The notes: generated from the sequence alone by a model not told the origin. A stretch of 51,205 nt of DNA from an uncultured Cellulomonas sp. (GCF_947494015.1 NZ_CANLTL010000021.1:1-51205); one strand, 5' to 3'. Shown: positions 36,301 through 44,784, counted from the stretch's first letter. Numbers and translations are program-made.

Positions 36301-38473
36301 CCTGGACCAGGGCGGCGTGCAGGTCCGCGACCGGCCGGCCGGGGCGGACCATGTCCTTGGCCTGCTTGCGCAGCCGACGCCGGTGCAGCCGGCTCATGGT
36401 GACCCCGTGCTCGGTGCGCCACGCGCGCGACGCCGTCGCCGCCACGAGGTCCGCCGCCGTCCGCTCGAAGATCATCGGCTGGAACACGTCCAGTGCGCCG
36501 CGGATGCCGCTGAGCATCCGCAGCTGCAGGCCCCACTCGGCGACCGACGCCGCCGGGGTGAGGCCCGTCGCCGCGGCGACGTCGCGCACCCGCTCGACGA
36601 CCGACGCGAGCCCCCCGCCGACGAGGCGCTCGATCCGGGCGACCGTGTCCTGCGCGGCACCCGCCGTGACGAGGTCGGCGTCGAACCATGGGGTTTCGCT
36701 GGGGCGCAGGGTGAAGGCGCCCAGCCGCGCGGCCCGGACCAGGTCCACCGCGAGCCGCTCGCGCCGGTCGGCGCCCGCGAGGTCCCGGACCGCCGCCGAG
36801 GTGAGCCGGACGGTGGTCTGCGGGGCGGGCCGCGTGGAGGTGAGCCGGGCGAGCGCCTGCAGCGCGTCGTACGGCGAGGCGCCCCACGGCTCACGGACCT
36901 CGTGCAGCGCGGACACGTACGCCCGCAGGCGCTCGCGGTGACCCACCAGCTCCCGGCGGACCCCGGCGACGTGCTCGGCGTCGACGGCAGCCGGCTCGAG
37001 GTTCATCCCGCTGAGCAGGCGCCGGGTGGTCGCGGTGCGCCAGCCCGGCTCCGGCGCGACGTCCAGCAGCAGATCCTCCACACCGAGGTCGCGCAGGCGC
37101 GCACCGAGGGCCGCGGCGGCGCGGCGGTGGCCCGGCACGTAGAGCACGCTGCGGCCGGCCGCAGCGGCGTCGGCCACCACGGCCGCGACGGTGCCCCGCA
37201 CGTCGCTGCCGGCGGGCGCGTCGATGAACAGGTGGCTGCCGGTCGCCAGCACGTCGAGCACGTGCTGCTGGGCGGGGTCCAGGTCACCGACGCCGCGCTC
37301 GTGGTCGGGGTGGCGGTCGCCCACCACGGGGGCCGGCACGGGCCTGGCGACGGCGCGGCGCGCGGCGGCGTCCCCGGCGAGCGCAGCCACCACCTCGTGC
37401 CGGTCCAGGGTCGCCGAGTGCTCGTCGAGGTCCTCGACCAGCACGTGCCCGGGATGGACGAACGTGCCCACCAGGAGCCGCTCGCGCAGGCTGAAGTCCT
37501 CCAGCACCGCGCCGCCGAGCGCGGCGAGCCGGTCCAGCGCGGGCCGCGGGTCGAACCCCGAGCCCGTGAACGCCCCCCGGGCCAGCGCGGCGGGGTCCAG
37601 CAGCGCCCCCCGGGACCGCAGCGCGCGGGCGAGCACGGGGTTGACCTCGAGCGACGGCTCCAGCGTCAGGTCGAGGTCGCTCTCGCCGCTGCCGCGGGGC
37701 CGCAGCGCGACGGGTCGCAGCAGGACCGGGGCCCGGACCGTCCGCGGCTCCGGGGACGACGCCGCCGCATCTCCGCTGCCGGCCCCGTCCCCTCCGCCGG
37801 TCCCGTCCCCGCCCCCGGTCGCGTCCCCGCCGCCGGCAGCGGTCCCGTCCCCGGCACCCTCGGCGCCGGGCGCACCGGGCGCCTCCACCGCACGGTCGAC
37901 CGACCCCCCGCGCACGGTGCGCCCGTCCGCGCCCGCGCCACCGGCGGCGGCGTCGTCGTCGGGCCCGAGGTACGGCTCGTCGACCGAGCGTCCCCGGATG
38001 ACCGAGGCGAGCGCGGCGACGTCGTCGGTGGCGACGTCGGGCGAGGTCCGCTCGGTCCAGGTCGCGACACCGATGGACAGGTACGTCGGGGCGATGCCGT
38101 AGCGCTGGGCGTACTCGTCCGCGCGGGACCCGACCGCACGGGCGCGCCGCTTCGCCGTCGAGAGCGCGGCGCCCTCCCGGACGAGGTTGGACAGCCGGGT
38201 GTCGCGCCCGGCGAACAGCTGGGCGATGCCCGACGGGTGCGCCGCCGACAGGTCCAGCGGGCCGTCACCGAGGAGGTCGACGTCCGCCAGCGCGGACCCA
38301 CCCGCCGCCTCGACCAGCGCCGCACGCCAGGCGGCGACCGTGGAGGCGACCAGCTCGGCCGTCGACGGCGGCTCGACCACGACGGGCGTCGCCCCGGTCG
38401 GGCTCTCGCCGGGCTGGGGGTCGCTCGGGGCCACGTCGGGTCCCGTGCCGGAGGCGCGCGCGGGAGGGATCAC
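33320..38473 (-). CDS. Degenerate DUF4011-type helicase/REase-like protein
   Basis: A very large 1717-aa protein. N-terminal DUF4011-like domain (residues ~25-180: TYLSIGVATWTE), an Asp/Gly repeat linker (~195-235), SF1 helicase-like core (~400-1190), a REase-like domain (~1230-1345, GWTVVQVWSAAAFLDP), a 250-aa low-complexity linker and a conserved end (ITAYGDNELDELAAWILSDG ... ALRADLGLVRRSARVD). The Walker A position reads DAPAGSDVRGT with no GK[ST]; the Walker B position reads VVLDAVQ rather than DEASQ; the nuclease motifs are altered too. It is probably not an active ATPase or nuclease. GTG 38473 has -10 box TAGCGT exactly 6 nt upstream. Confidence 0.8.
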   Translation of the reverse strand: MIPPARASGTGPDVAPSDPQPGESPTGATPVVVEPPSTAELVASTVAAWRAALVEAAGGSALADVDLLGDGPLDLSAAHPSGIAQLFAGRDTRLSNLVREGAALSTAKRRARAVGSRADEYAQRYGIAPTYLSIGVATWTERTSPDVATDDVAALASVIRGRSVDEPYLGPDDDAAAGGAGADGRTVRGGSVDRAVEAPGAPGAEGAGDGTAAGGGDATGGGDGTGGGDGAGSGDAAASSPEPRTVRAPVLLRPVALRPRGSGESDLDLTLEPSLEVNPVLARALRSRGALLDPAALARGAFTGSGFDPRPALDRLAALGGAVLEDFSLRERLLVGTFVHPGHVLVEDLDEHSATLDRHEVVAALAGDAAARRAVARPVPAPVVGDRHPDHERGVGDLDPAQQHVLDVLATGSHLFIDAPAGSDVRGTVAAVVADAAAAGRSVLYVPGHRRAAAALGARLRDLGVEDLLLDVAPEPGWRTATTRRLLSGMNLEPAAVDAEHVAGVRRELVGHRERLRAYVSALHEVREPWGASPYDALQALARLTSTRPAPQTTVRLTSAAVRDLAGADRRERLAVDLVRAARLGAFTLRPSETPWFDADLVTAGAAQDTVARIERLVGGGLASVVERVRDVAAATGLTPAASVAEWGLQLRMLSGIRGALDVFQPMIFERTAADLVAATASRAWRTEHGVTMSRLHRRRLRKQAKDMVRPGRPVADLHAALVQVQEQREIWQAHCPAGGWPRLPDGLAEIEDEYAVVRDDVEHVARVLATTPAGGALLTLPFVDLADRLRRLLVDRRSLESLPERTAVVRHLREAGLGDLLEDLAHRRVAPGLVGAELELAWWSTVFDELLRTDRALAGYDGAALTALAAEFRRLDSEHVASLSAPVRSRVVRAMTETLGADREQAHALFVELAEERLTSLRETTERYPDLVRRLRPVLAASPMLVPQLLPATRTVDVVVLDAVQHLPLEVALAALARARQVVVVGDPRCASGTAVRELAEVLPRVGLRAAATRRDPYLTAFLVDHGYAGVLEATPLPHATPLVHLDVVDGSGMPDPVTGAVESTRAEVEHVVELVITHALTRPEESLAVVSPSAAHAARVREAVLAEVRANPALAPFFDARRPEPFVATDLAGVAGLRREAVILSLGYGRTPHGRVLHRFGPLSGPGGEAMLLDALGATRHRLAVVSCFRVADLDPERLRGPGARLLGDLLAFAAERGAAASPEVAGRPGPVESGTGDRLVTDLAERLWRAGLTVQVGYGVAGSTRIPLAVGHPDLPDEMLVAVLTDDEAYVAEPSVRVRDRQVPQRLERLGWTVVQVWSAAAFLDPQAEADGIERAVRARLAERAPAPRGPLRVATAIDVDSGSTPHVAPVVDVPPAEAPTAEVPTAEVPTAEVPTADAPVAGVPAAEVVAAAAGRTEPSLPADEVAVELGSETDDETVATPSRGVPAAGATAASGDVVTPADTAAEPIGGRPHLDDDRDPAASSAIEPPGAQASAGSPAGREGDQQETVRGVAGGTLPAGAASGDDGEPSPRPVPAPTDRGALLHESPGTVGVTPPVAPTWAKPAPRTGTGPGSGQPAAGDTGAAARVDAPADPAAAMRADRLRRRRPRESPAAGATPPRGVGTPPRGVGTPAPPVQPTLAVPAGPRPAVERGLPITAYGDNELDELAAWILSDGVERDEAELAAALRADLGLVRRSARVDAAVTGAARRALS
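33570..33611 (-). repeat. Two 21-bp direct repeats in the helicase-like gene
   Basis: Two identical 21-bp units encoding TPPRGVG twice in the disordered linker; a third partial unit follows. Confidence 0.8.
34277..34336 (-). repeat. Four 15-bp in-frame repeats in the helicase-like gene
   Basis: Units of GGTCGGCACCTCTGC with few changes encode repeated AEVPT in the linker. In-frame length changes would be tolerated. Confidence 0.85.
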
Positions 38474-38479
38474 CCGGCA

Positions 38480-38485
38480 ACGCTA
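38480..38485 (-). promoter_or_regulatory. Helicase-like gene -10 box (leaderless)
   Basis: TAGCGT on the minus strand, 6 nt before the GTG. This makes the upstream small RNA an independent transcript rather than its 5' leader. Confidence 0.55.
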
Positions 38486-38652
38486 CCCGTCGCCCGTGGA
38501 GCGCCGGTACGGCCCACGCCGGGCCCCCGCGGCCACGCCCGGGTGACGTCGCCGGCCGCCCGGCACGGGGCCGCGGCACGGGGCCGACGCCCGGCAGCGG
38601 TCAGCAGGTCGACGCCCGGCGGCGGTCAGCAGGGCGGCGCGCCGGCCGGCGC

Positions 38653-38760
38653 CGGTCCGGGGGGGCGACACCGCCGGGACCGCCGGCCCCGGGGATCGGG
38701 CGCCGGGCCGGACAGAGGAACAGTGCGCACCGCGCAGGGGGCAGGCGGTGCGCACTGTCA
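38653..38760 (-). ncRNA. Candidate small RNA with C-rich loops (6C-like)
   Basis: Directly below a strong promoter the minus-strand transcript would fold into a perfect 13-bp hairpin (38720-38732 / 38746-38758) whose loop is CCTGCCCCCTGCG. A 7-bp stem follows (38683-38689 / 38705-38711), then a 6-bp stem (38653-38658 / 38677-38682) whose loop holds seven consecutive C. C-rich hairpin loops are the hallmark of the actinobacterial 6C RNA. There is no ORF here. The transcript end is a guess. This is the main content of the 542-bp gap 38474-39015. Confidence 0.5.
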
Positions 38761-38766
38761 GGGACG

Positions 38767-38795
38767 AGTCTGCGCCGCGAAGGCCACCGGGTCAA
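38767..38795 (-). promoter_or_regulatory. Promoter of the candidate small RNA
   Basis: -35 TTGACC (38790-38795), 17-bp spacer, -10 CAGACT (38767-38772) on the minus strand: the best-matching housekeeping-type promoter in the window. Confidence 0.6.
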
Positions 38796-38938
38796 ACCTC
38801 TGGGCCTACACGTTCGGGTGATCGGGCGCACGACACCCGGATGGCGCAGCGGTGAACGGCCGGCGACGGTGACGACCGCCACGGCACGGGTGATGACGGC
38901 CGGGCGCCAACTGTCGTGACGCAGGTCAACTGCCGGTA

Positions 38939-38967
38939 TTGACTTCACCCACCCCACCGGCTCAGAT
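38939..38967 (+). promoter_or_regulatory. Possible promoter of the subtilase gene
   Basis: -35 TTGACT (38939-38944), overlapping a TTCACCC element, with a weak -10 near 38962-38967. A leader of about 45 nt would follow, ending in GGGGGAT before the GTG. Confidence 0.4.
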
Positions 38968-39015
38968 GACGGGGCGACCGTCCGGTCGTCCTCTCCGCCT
39001 CCTGGGGGATCACCC

Positions 39016-42000
39016 GTGATTCGAAGGTTTCTCGTCGCGGCTTCTGCCGCCGCCCTGACCCTGGGCCTCGCGCCCGGGGCGTACGCCGCCCTTCCCACCG
39101 TGTCGCCCGACGGCGGCGGCGCCGCTCGCAGCGACGCGCTCCTGCGCCTGGCCGACGACGGGGAGCCCGCGCTCTACATCGTCCGGCTCGACGCTCCCGC
39201 CGTCGCCACCTACGACGGCGGCATCGCCGGCCTCGCGCCGACCCGCGTGGCCGACGGCGAGCAGCTCGACGCGCAGTCCGCTCCCGTCCGCAGGTACGAG
39301 GACTACCTGCTGGCCCAGCAGGCCGAGGTCGTCGAAGCCGCCCAGCAGGAGATCGGACGCGCGCCCCGGGTCGCCTACCAGTACACCCACGCGCTCAACG
39401 GGTTCGCGACCGAGCTGACGGTCGACGAGGCCAAGGCCGTCGCCCAGCTGCCCGACGTCGCAGCGGTCACCGTCGACCAGCTGCGCCAGCTGCAGACCGA
39501 CGTCGGCCCCGAGTGGATCGGCGCACCGGCCCTTTGGGGCCAGCCGACCGACGGCATCCCGGCGGAGATCGACGGGTCGGTGTACGTGGCCGCGGAGCGC
39601 CAGCGCGTGCTCGGCGGGACCACCGGCCCGAGCGGCCAGGCGATCGGCGCCAGCCAGACGTACCGCCTGGACCTCGCCGCCGCGGGCGCCACGGTGCCCG
39701 CCGGCGCGACCGCCGTCGTGCTCAACGTGACCGCCGCGGGCGCCACCAGCCCGACCTACCTGTCGGTGTGCCCGGCCGGCACCGCCGCGACCGAGTGCGA
39801 CGACCAGTCCAACCTCAACCCGTACCCGGCCCAGGACATCGCCGCCCAGGTGATCGTCGAGCTGGGCACCGGTGACCTCGCCAACGCAGTGGACATCTAC
39901 AACGACCGCGGCACGGTCGGGGTCTTCGCCGACCTGGCCGGCTGGTTCGTCGACGCCGGCTCGGCGACCGACGGCGCGCTGCTCGACCCGATCGACCCCA
40001 CGCGCGTCGTGCAGTTCGAGCCGGTCGGCGCCGGCGAGCTCGTCACCGTGGACCTCGACGACGTCACCACGGTCCCCGAGGGCGCTCGCGCGGTCGCGAT
40101 GAACCTGACCGGTGCGGCGGTGCAGGGCGACACCTACGTCTCGGCCTGCTCGGGCGGCACGTCGCTCGACGAGTGCCGCCAGACGTCCGTGCTGAACCTC
40201 TACCGGGGCACCGACGCGGCGAACTCCACCATCCTGGAGCTCTCCGCGGACAACACGGTCTCCTTCTACAGCGACCGGGCCGCCATCCAGCTCGTGGGCG
40301 ACGCCCAGGGCTGGTTCGTGGACAGCACGCTCGGCGGCTCCGCGTTCCACCCGACCGCGCCCGTCCGCGTGCTCGACCGCGTCGTCGTCGGCCGCCAGGG
40401 CGTGACGACGCTGGACCTGGACGAGCTCGGTGAGGGCGTCGTCGTGCCCGAGGGCACGACCGCCGTCGCGCTGAACCTGACCGCCGCGGGCGGCACGCAG
40501 CAGACCTTCCTGTCGGCCTGCCCGGGCGGCACCGCGGTGGCGGTCTGCCGCCAGTCCTCCGTGGTCAACCCCCGCGCCGGCGAGGACCGCGCCAACATGG
40601 TGATCGCGCGGGTCAACACCGACGAGAACACCGTCGACTTCTACAACAACGTCGGTGACGTGCTGCTCTACGCCGACCTCGCCGGCTTCTTCACCGCGGT
40701 GCCCGGCGGCGAGATCGTCACCACCGGCACCCAGGGCGAGGGCATGATCGCCGGGATCATCGACAGCGGCATCGTCCCGGAGAACCCGTCCTTCGCCGAC
40801 CGCGTGACCATCGCCGAGGGTGGCGACGGCTACGACCACTCCAACCCGTTCGGCGCCGGCAACTACGTCGGGGTCTGCGACCCGGACAGCGGCGTCTACC
40901 TCGAGTCGTTCCCCTGCAACGACAAGCTGATCGGCGCGTGGGACTTCACCACCGACCAGGCGCAGGGCGGCGACTCGCCGCGCGACGACAACGGGCACGG
41001 CACCCACACCGCCAGCACGACCGCAGGCAACCGGATCCGGGTGACCACCGAGAGCCTCGAGGAGCCGGCCTTCGTCGCGACCGAGAACATCAAGGGCGTG
41101 GCGCCGCACGCGAACGTCATCGCGTACGACGTCTGCGGCATCCCCACCCCGCAGGGCTTCAACCCCGGCTGCTCCACCGCCGCCATCGTCGCCGCCATCA
41201 ACCAGGCGATCGAGGACGAGGTGCACGTCATCAACTACTCCATCGGCGGCGGCAGCTCCGACCCGTGGGGCGACCCGGACGCGCTGGCGTTCCTCAGCGC
41301 CCGCACCGCCGGGATCTTCGTGGCCACCTCGGCCGGGAACTCCGGCCCGGGCGCCTCGACGGTCGGCTCGCCCGGTGAGGCCCCGTGGATGACGTCGGTG
41401 GGCGCGACCACGCACAACCGCGAGTGGCAGAACACCGTCCAGGACATCACCGCCGCCGACGGCGAGTCGCTCGACCCCATCCAGGGCAAGGGCTTCAGCT
41501 CGGGCACCGAGGTGCTGCCCCTGGTCTACGCCGGTGACGCACCGTGGGAGAACCCGCTGTGCATCGCCGACCAGTTCGACGAGGGCACCTCGTTCGAGGG
41601 TCAGATCGTGGTCTGCGACCGCGGGACGACCGGCCGGGTCGAGAAGGGCCAGGTCGTGGCCGCCCTCGACGCGGCGGGCATGATCCTCGCCAACGACGAG
41701 GCCAGCGGGGCATCCGTCAACGGCGACCCGCACGCCCTGCCGGCGGTCAACATCTCCTACGAGGCCGGGGTCGAGCTCAAGACCTGGATGGCCGAGGTGG
41801 AGGGCGAGACCGCCGCCATCTCGGGCGCCGTGCGGGTCGTGGCCGACGAGCTGGGTGACCGGCAGGCCGGGTTCTCCAGCCGCGGCCCGAACCTGCGGTC
41901 GGACACGCTCGTCCCGAGCCTGTCCGCTCCCGGCGTCGACATCCTCGCCGCCAACGGCAGCGGGGACGACGTGCAGTGGGGCTTCATCTCCGGCACGTCC

Positions 42001-43251
42001 ATGGCTAGCCCGCACGTTGCCGGGGCCGGTCTGCTGATGAAGGACCTGCACCCGGGCTGGGAGCCGGCGGAGATCGAGTCCGCCCTCATGACGACGGCCG
42101 ACACGACCGTCATCGACATCGACCGGACCCCTGCCGACTGGTTCGACATGGGGGCCGGCCGGGTGGACCTGACCCGGGCCCGCGACGCGGGTGTCGTGCT
42201 CAACGAGAACACCACCGACTACCTGGCGGCGGACCCGCTGGCCGGGGGTGACTCCTCGACGCTGAACCTGGCGAGCATGACGCAGGGCGCGTGCGTGGTG
42301 ACCTGCACCTGGGAGCGGATCCTGACCGCGACCGAGACCGGGGTCGGCACCTGGACGGCCGAGGGCGTGGCCGTGTCCGAGGGCATCGACATCACGGTCG
42401 AGCCGGCCACCTTCACCTTCGACCGGCCCGACCGGACCCAGGTGATCACGGTGACGGCGAACGTCGCCGACGCCGAGCTGGGCGCGTACGCGTTCGGCGC
42501 GGTGGTCCTGACCCCGCCGCAGGGGTCGATCGCCCCGGCGGCGCACCTGCCGGTGTCGGCGTTCTCGTCCAACGTGGCCCTGTCGGACGAGCTCGTGGTG
42601 CCGGACGCCGAGGAGTCGGGCACGGCGATGACCGACCCGATCCGCAGCGCCTTCGACGTCACCGACCTGCAGGCCGAGGTGACCGGGCTCGTCCGGGGCA
42701 CCGAGACCGAGCTGAGCATCGAGCAGGACCCGACGACCGACGACGCGTTCGACAGCGACGCCGGCACCGAGGTCACGCTGGTCGACGTACCGGAGGGGGC
42801 GACGCGCTTCGTCGCGTCGCTGCAGGACCCGACCGCTCCGGACTTCGACCTGTACGTCGGGACCGGGACGGAGCCCAGCGAGGACACCACCGTGTGCGTC
42901 AGCGCGGCCGGTGGGTCCCTGGAGGAGTGCGACTTCGTCCCGGAGGAGGGCGGCCAGTACTGGGTCCTGGTCCAGAACTGGGAGGCCAGCGAGGCCGGTG
43001 AGGACACCGTCACGCTGATCACCGCCACGACCGTCGAGGACGAGGGCAACCTCACCGTCGGCGACCCCGTGCCGGCTGAGCCGGTGGAGGCCGGGACCGA
43101 GTTCACCGTGCCGGTGACCTGGACCGGCCTGACCGAGCCGGGGCAGTGGTACGCCACGGTGACCCTCGGCACCAACGCGGACGACCCGGACGACATCGGG
43201 ACGTTCTTCGTGACGATCGACCGCCAGGAGGACGACCCCGCGGGGAGCTGA
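39016..43251 (+). CDS. Secreted subtilisin-family (S8) protease with inserted repeat domains
   Basis: 1411 aa. Signal peptide 1-24 (cut after AYA), inhibitor-I9-type propeptide (~50-160), then PEWIGAPALWG, the usual N-terminal strand of the catalytic domain. Instead of continuing to the active site there are three tandem beta-rich repeats (~212-312, 331-436, 451-557; each with VPxGxxAVxxNLT ... FYxxxG-V-xADLAGxF). Catalytic residues follow: Asp583 (IIDSGI), His661 (GHGTH), Asn775 (SAGNSGPG) and Ser995 (GTSMASPHVAG), with a PA domain at ~835-935. The tail has Fn3-like domains and a PPC domain (~1251-1339). No sortase signal. Probably released to degrade extracellular protein. It stands alone, with a strong terminator downstream. 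Confidence 0.93.
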   Translation: MIRRFLVAASAAALTLGLAPGAYAALPTVSPDGGGAARSDALLRLADDGEPALYIVRLDAPAVATYDGGIAGLAPTRVADGEQLDAQSAPVRRYEDYLLAQQAEVVEAAQQEIGRAPRVAYQYTHALNGFATELTVDEAKAVAQLPDVAAVTVDQLRQLQTDVGPEWIGAPALWGQPTDGIPAEIDGSVYVAAERQRVLGGTTGPSGQAIGASQTYRLDLAAAGATVPAGATAVVLNVTAAGATSPTYLSVCPAGTAATECDDQSNLNPYPAQDIAAQVIVELGTGDLANAVDIYNDRGTVGVFADLAGWFVDAGSATDGALLDPIDPTRVVQFEPVGAGELVTVDLDDVTTVPEGARAVAMNLTGAAVQGDTYVSACSGGTSLDECRQTSVLNLYRGTDAANSTILELSADNTVSFYSDRAAIQLVGDAQGWFVDSTLGGSAFHPTAPVRVLDRVVVGRQGVTTLDLDELGEGVVVPEGTTAVALNLTAAGGTQQTFLSACPGGTAVAVCRQSSVVNPRAGEDRANMVIARVNTDENTVDFYNNVGDVLLYADLAGFFTAVPGGEIVTTGTQGEGMIAGIIDSGIVPENPSFADRVTIAEGGDGYDHSNPFGAGNYVGVCDPDSGVYLESFPCNDKLIGAWDFTTDQAQGGDSPRDDNGHGTHTASTTAGNRIRVTTESLEEPAFVATENIKGVAPHANVIAYDVCGIPTPQGFNPGCSTAAIVAAINQAIEDEVHVINYSIGGGSSDPWGDPDALAFLSARTAGIFVATSAGNSGPGASTVGSPGEAPWMTSVGATTHNREWQNTVQDITAADGESLDPIQGKGFSSGTEVLPLVYAGDAPWENPLCIADQFDEGTSFEGQIVVCDRGTTGRVEKGQVVAALDAAGMILANDEASGASVNGDPHALPAVNISYEAGVELKTWMAEVEGETAAISGAVRVVADELGDRQAGFSSRGPNLRSDTLVPSLSAPGVDILAANGSGDDVQWGFISGTSMASPHVAGAGLLMKDLHPGWEPAEIESALMTTADTTVIDIDRTPADWFDMGAGRVDLTRARDAGVVLNENTTDYLAADPLAGGDSSTLNLASMTQGACVVTCTWERILTATETGVGTWTAEGVAVSEGIDITVEPATFTFDRPDRTQVITVTANVADAELGAYAFGAVVLTPPQGSIAPAAHLPVSAFSSNVALSDELVVPDAEESGTAMTDPIRSAFDVTDLQAEVTGLVRGTETELSIEQDPTTDDAFDSDAGTEVTLVDVPEGATRFVASLQDPTAPDFDLYVGTGTEPSEDTTVCVSAAGGSLEECDFVPEEGGQYWVLVQNWEASEAGEDTVTLITATTVEDEGNLTVGDPVPAEPVEAGTEFTVPVTWTGLTEPGQWYATVTLGTNADDPDDIGTFFVTIDRQEDDPAGS

Positions 43252-43273
43252 GTCCTCCCGCACCACCAGCAGG

Positions 43274-43306
43274 CGAGGGGCGCCGGTCACCGACCGGCGC
43301 CCCTCG
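43274..43306 (+). terminator. Terminator after the subtilase gene
   Basis: Perfect 15-bp arms (43274-43288 / 43292-43306) with a 3-nt loop, 23 bp past the stop codon. Confidence 0.75.
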
Positions 43307-43378
43307 GCGCGTCCGGGGGGCGGCCGGGCGGGCGGGCCGGGCGGGCCGGGCGGGCGGGCCGGGTGTGGGCGTGCGCCC

Positions 43379-43384
43379 TACGAT
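43379..43384 (+). promoter_or_regulatory. Uridylyltransferase -10 box
   Basis: TACGAT 8 nt before ATG 43393; the transcript would start within 1-2 nt of the codon. Confidence 0.5.
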
Positions 43385-43392
43385 CGGGTCCC

Positions 43393-44778
43393 ATGAGCGC
43401 AGACGGACTGGCCCGTGCCCGGCACAAGATGCAGAGCGCGGGGGTGGCGCCGACCGCGATCGACGTCTTCGCACGCTTCTACGGGCTGCTCGAGTCCGGG
43501 GAGACCGGGACCATCGCGGAGTCCGACGTCACCCCGCTGACCGAGGCGCCGCGGCTGGCCGACCTCGACGTCGACGAGGACGCCGGACGCCAGGCCCTCG
43601 CGCAGACGGCCGTGATCAAGCTCAACGGCGGCCTGGGCACCTCGATGGGGATGGACCGGGCGAAGTCGCTGCTGAGGGTGCGCGGCGACCGGACCTTCCT
43701 CGACGTCATCGCCCAGGGCGTCCTCGCGGCCCGCGCCGCGACCGGGGCCCGGCTGCCGCTGGTCCTGATGAACAGCTTCCGCACCCAGGACGACACCCTC
43801 GCGGCGCTGGCCGCCTACCCCGGGCTGGCGACCGACGGGCTGCCGCTGGACTTCCTGCAGAACCGTGAGCCCAAGCTCCGCGCGGATGATCTGACCCCAG
43901 TCGAGTGGCCGGCCGATCCGGGACTGGAATGGTGCCCGCCCGGACACGGGGACCTCTACACGGCGCTGCACGCCTCCGGGACGCTCGGGCGCCTGCTGGA
44001 CGCGGGGTTCCGCTACGCGTCGGTGTCCAACTCCGACAACCTCGGCGCGACGCCGGACGCCCGGATCGCCGGGTGGTTCGCCGGGACGGGCGCCCCGTTC
44101 GCGGCGGAGGTCGCGCGCCGCACCCCCGCCGACCGCAAGGGCGGGCACCTCGTGCGCCGTGCCACCGACGGCCGGATCGTCCTGCGCGAGACCGCGCAGA
44201 CCCTGCCCCAGGACGCCGACGCCGCGGCCGACATCACCAAGCACCCCTACTTCAACACCAACAACCTGTGGCTGGACCTGCGCGCGCTCGCCGACGAGCT
44301 GGACCGCACCGGCGGCGTGCTGCACCTGCCGCTGATCCGCAACGACAAGACCGTGGACCCCACGGACGCGTCCTCGACGCCCGTGGTGCAGATCGAGTCC
44401 GCGATGGGCGCCGCCATCGAGGTGTTCGACGGCGCCGCGGTGCTCGAGGTGGACCGCTCCCGCTTCCTGCCGGTCAAGACCACCAGCGACCTGCTGCTGC
44501 TGCGGTCCGACGTCTACCGGTCCACGCCGGAGCACCGGCTGGTCGCCGAGGTCCCGGCGCCGCTGGTGACGCTGTCCGGGGCGTACAAGACGGTGGCCGC
44601 GTTCGACGCACGCCTGCCGCACACCCCGTCCCTGCGCGAGGCGACCTCGTTCACGGTCGACGGCGACTGGACCTTCGGCCGCGACGTCACGGTCACCGGC
44701 GACGCCCGGCTGGCCGACGCCTCGGGCACCGCCCGGGTGCCCGACGGCGCCCGGGTCGGCCCCGACGGCGTGGCCTGA
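43393..44778 (+). CDS. UTP--glucose-1-phosphate uridylyltransferase (UDPGP family)
   Basis: A 461-aa cytoplasmic enzyme making UDP-glucose, the sugar donor for surface polysaccharides and glycogen-related pathways. It belongs to the eukaryote-like UDPGP family, not bacterial GalU: KLNGGLGTSMGMDRAKSLL (nucleotide loop, about residues 76-94), LMNSFRTQDDT, WCPPGHGDLYTAL, SNSDNLGA, YFNTNNLW and FLPVKTTSDLL are all UDPGP signatures. It lacks any membrane segment. The gene stands alone between the subtilase and a convergent histidine kinase, with a near-leaderless start. Confidence 0.94.
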   Translation: MSADGLARARHKMQSAGVAPTAIDVFARFYGLLESGETGTIAESDVTPLTEAPRLADLDVDEDAGRQALAQTAVIKLNGGLGTSMGMDRAKSLLRVRGDRTFLDVIAQGVLAARAATGARLPLVLMNSFRTQDDTLAALAAYPGLATDGLPLDFLQNREPKLRADDLTPVEWPADPGLEWCPPGHGDLYTALHASGTLGRLLDAGFRYASVSNSDNLGATPDARIAGWFAGTGAPFAAEVARRTPADRKGGHLVRRATDGRIVLRETAQTLPQDADAAADITKHPYFNTNNLWLDLRALADELDRTGGVLHLPLIRNDKTVDPTDASSTPVVQIESAMGAAIEVFDGAAVLEVDRSRFLPVKTTSDLLLLRSDVYRSTPEHRLVAEVPAPLVTLSGAYKTVAAFDARLPHTPSLREATSFTVDGDWTFGRDVTVTGDARLADASGTARVPDGARVGPDGVA

Positions 44779-44784
44779 CCTCCG

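Noticed and set aside
33827-38821. A 1664-codon open frame antisense to the helicase-like gene
   Set aside because: Composition is Arg/Gly/His-rich shadow coding with no recognisable motif; the minus strand frame has family domains.
39010-43290. A 1426-codon open frame antisense to the subtilase gene
   Set aside because: Mirror frame produced by GC-biased third codon positions; the plus strand has signal peptide, catalytic triad and domain order.
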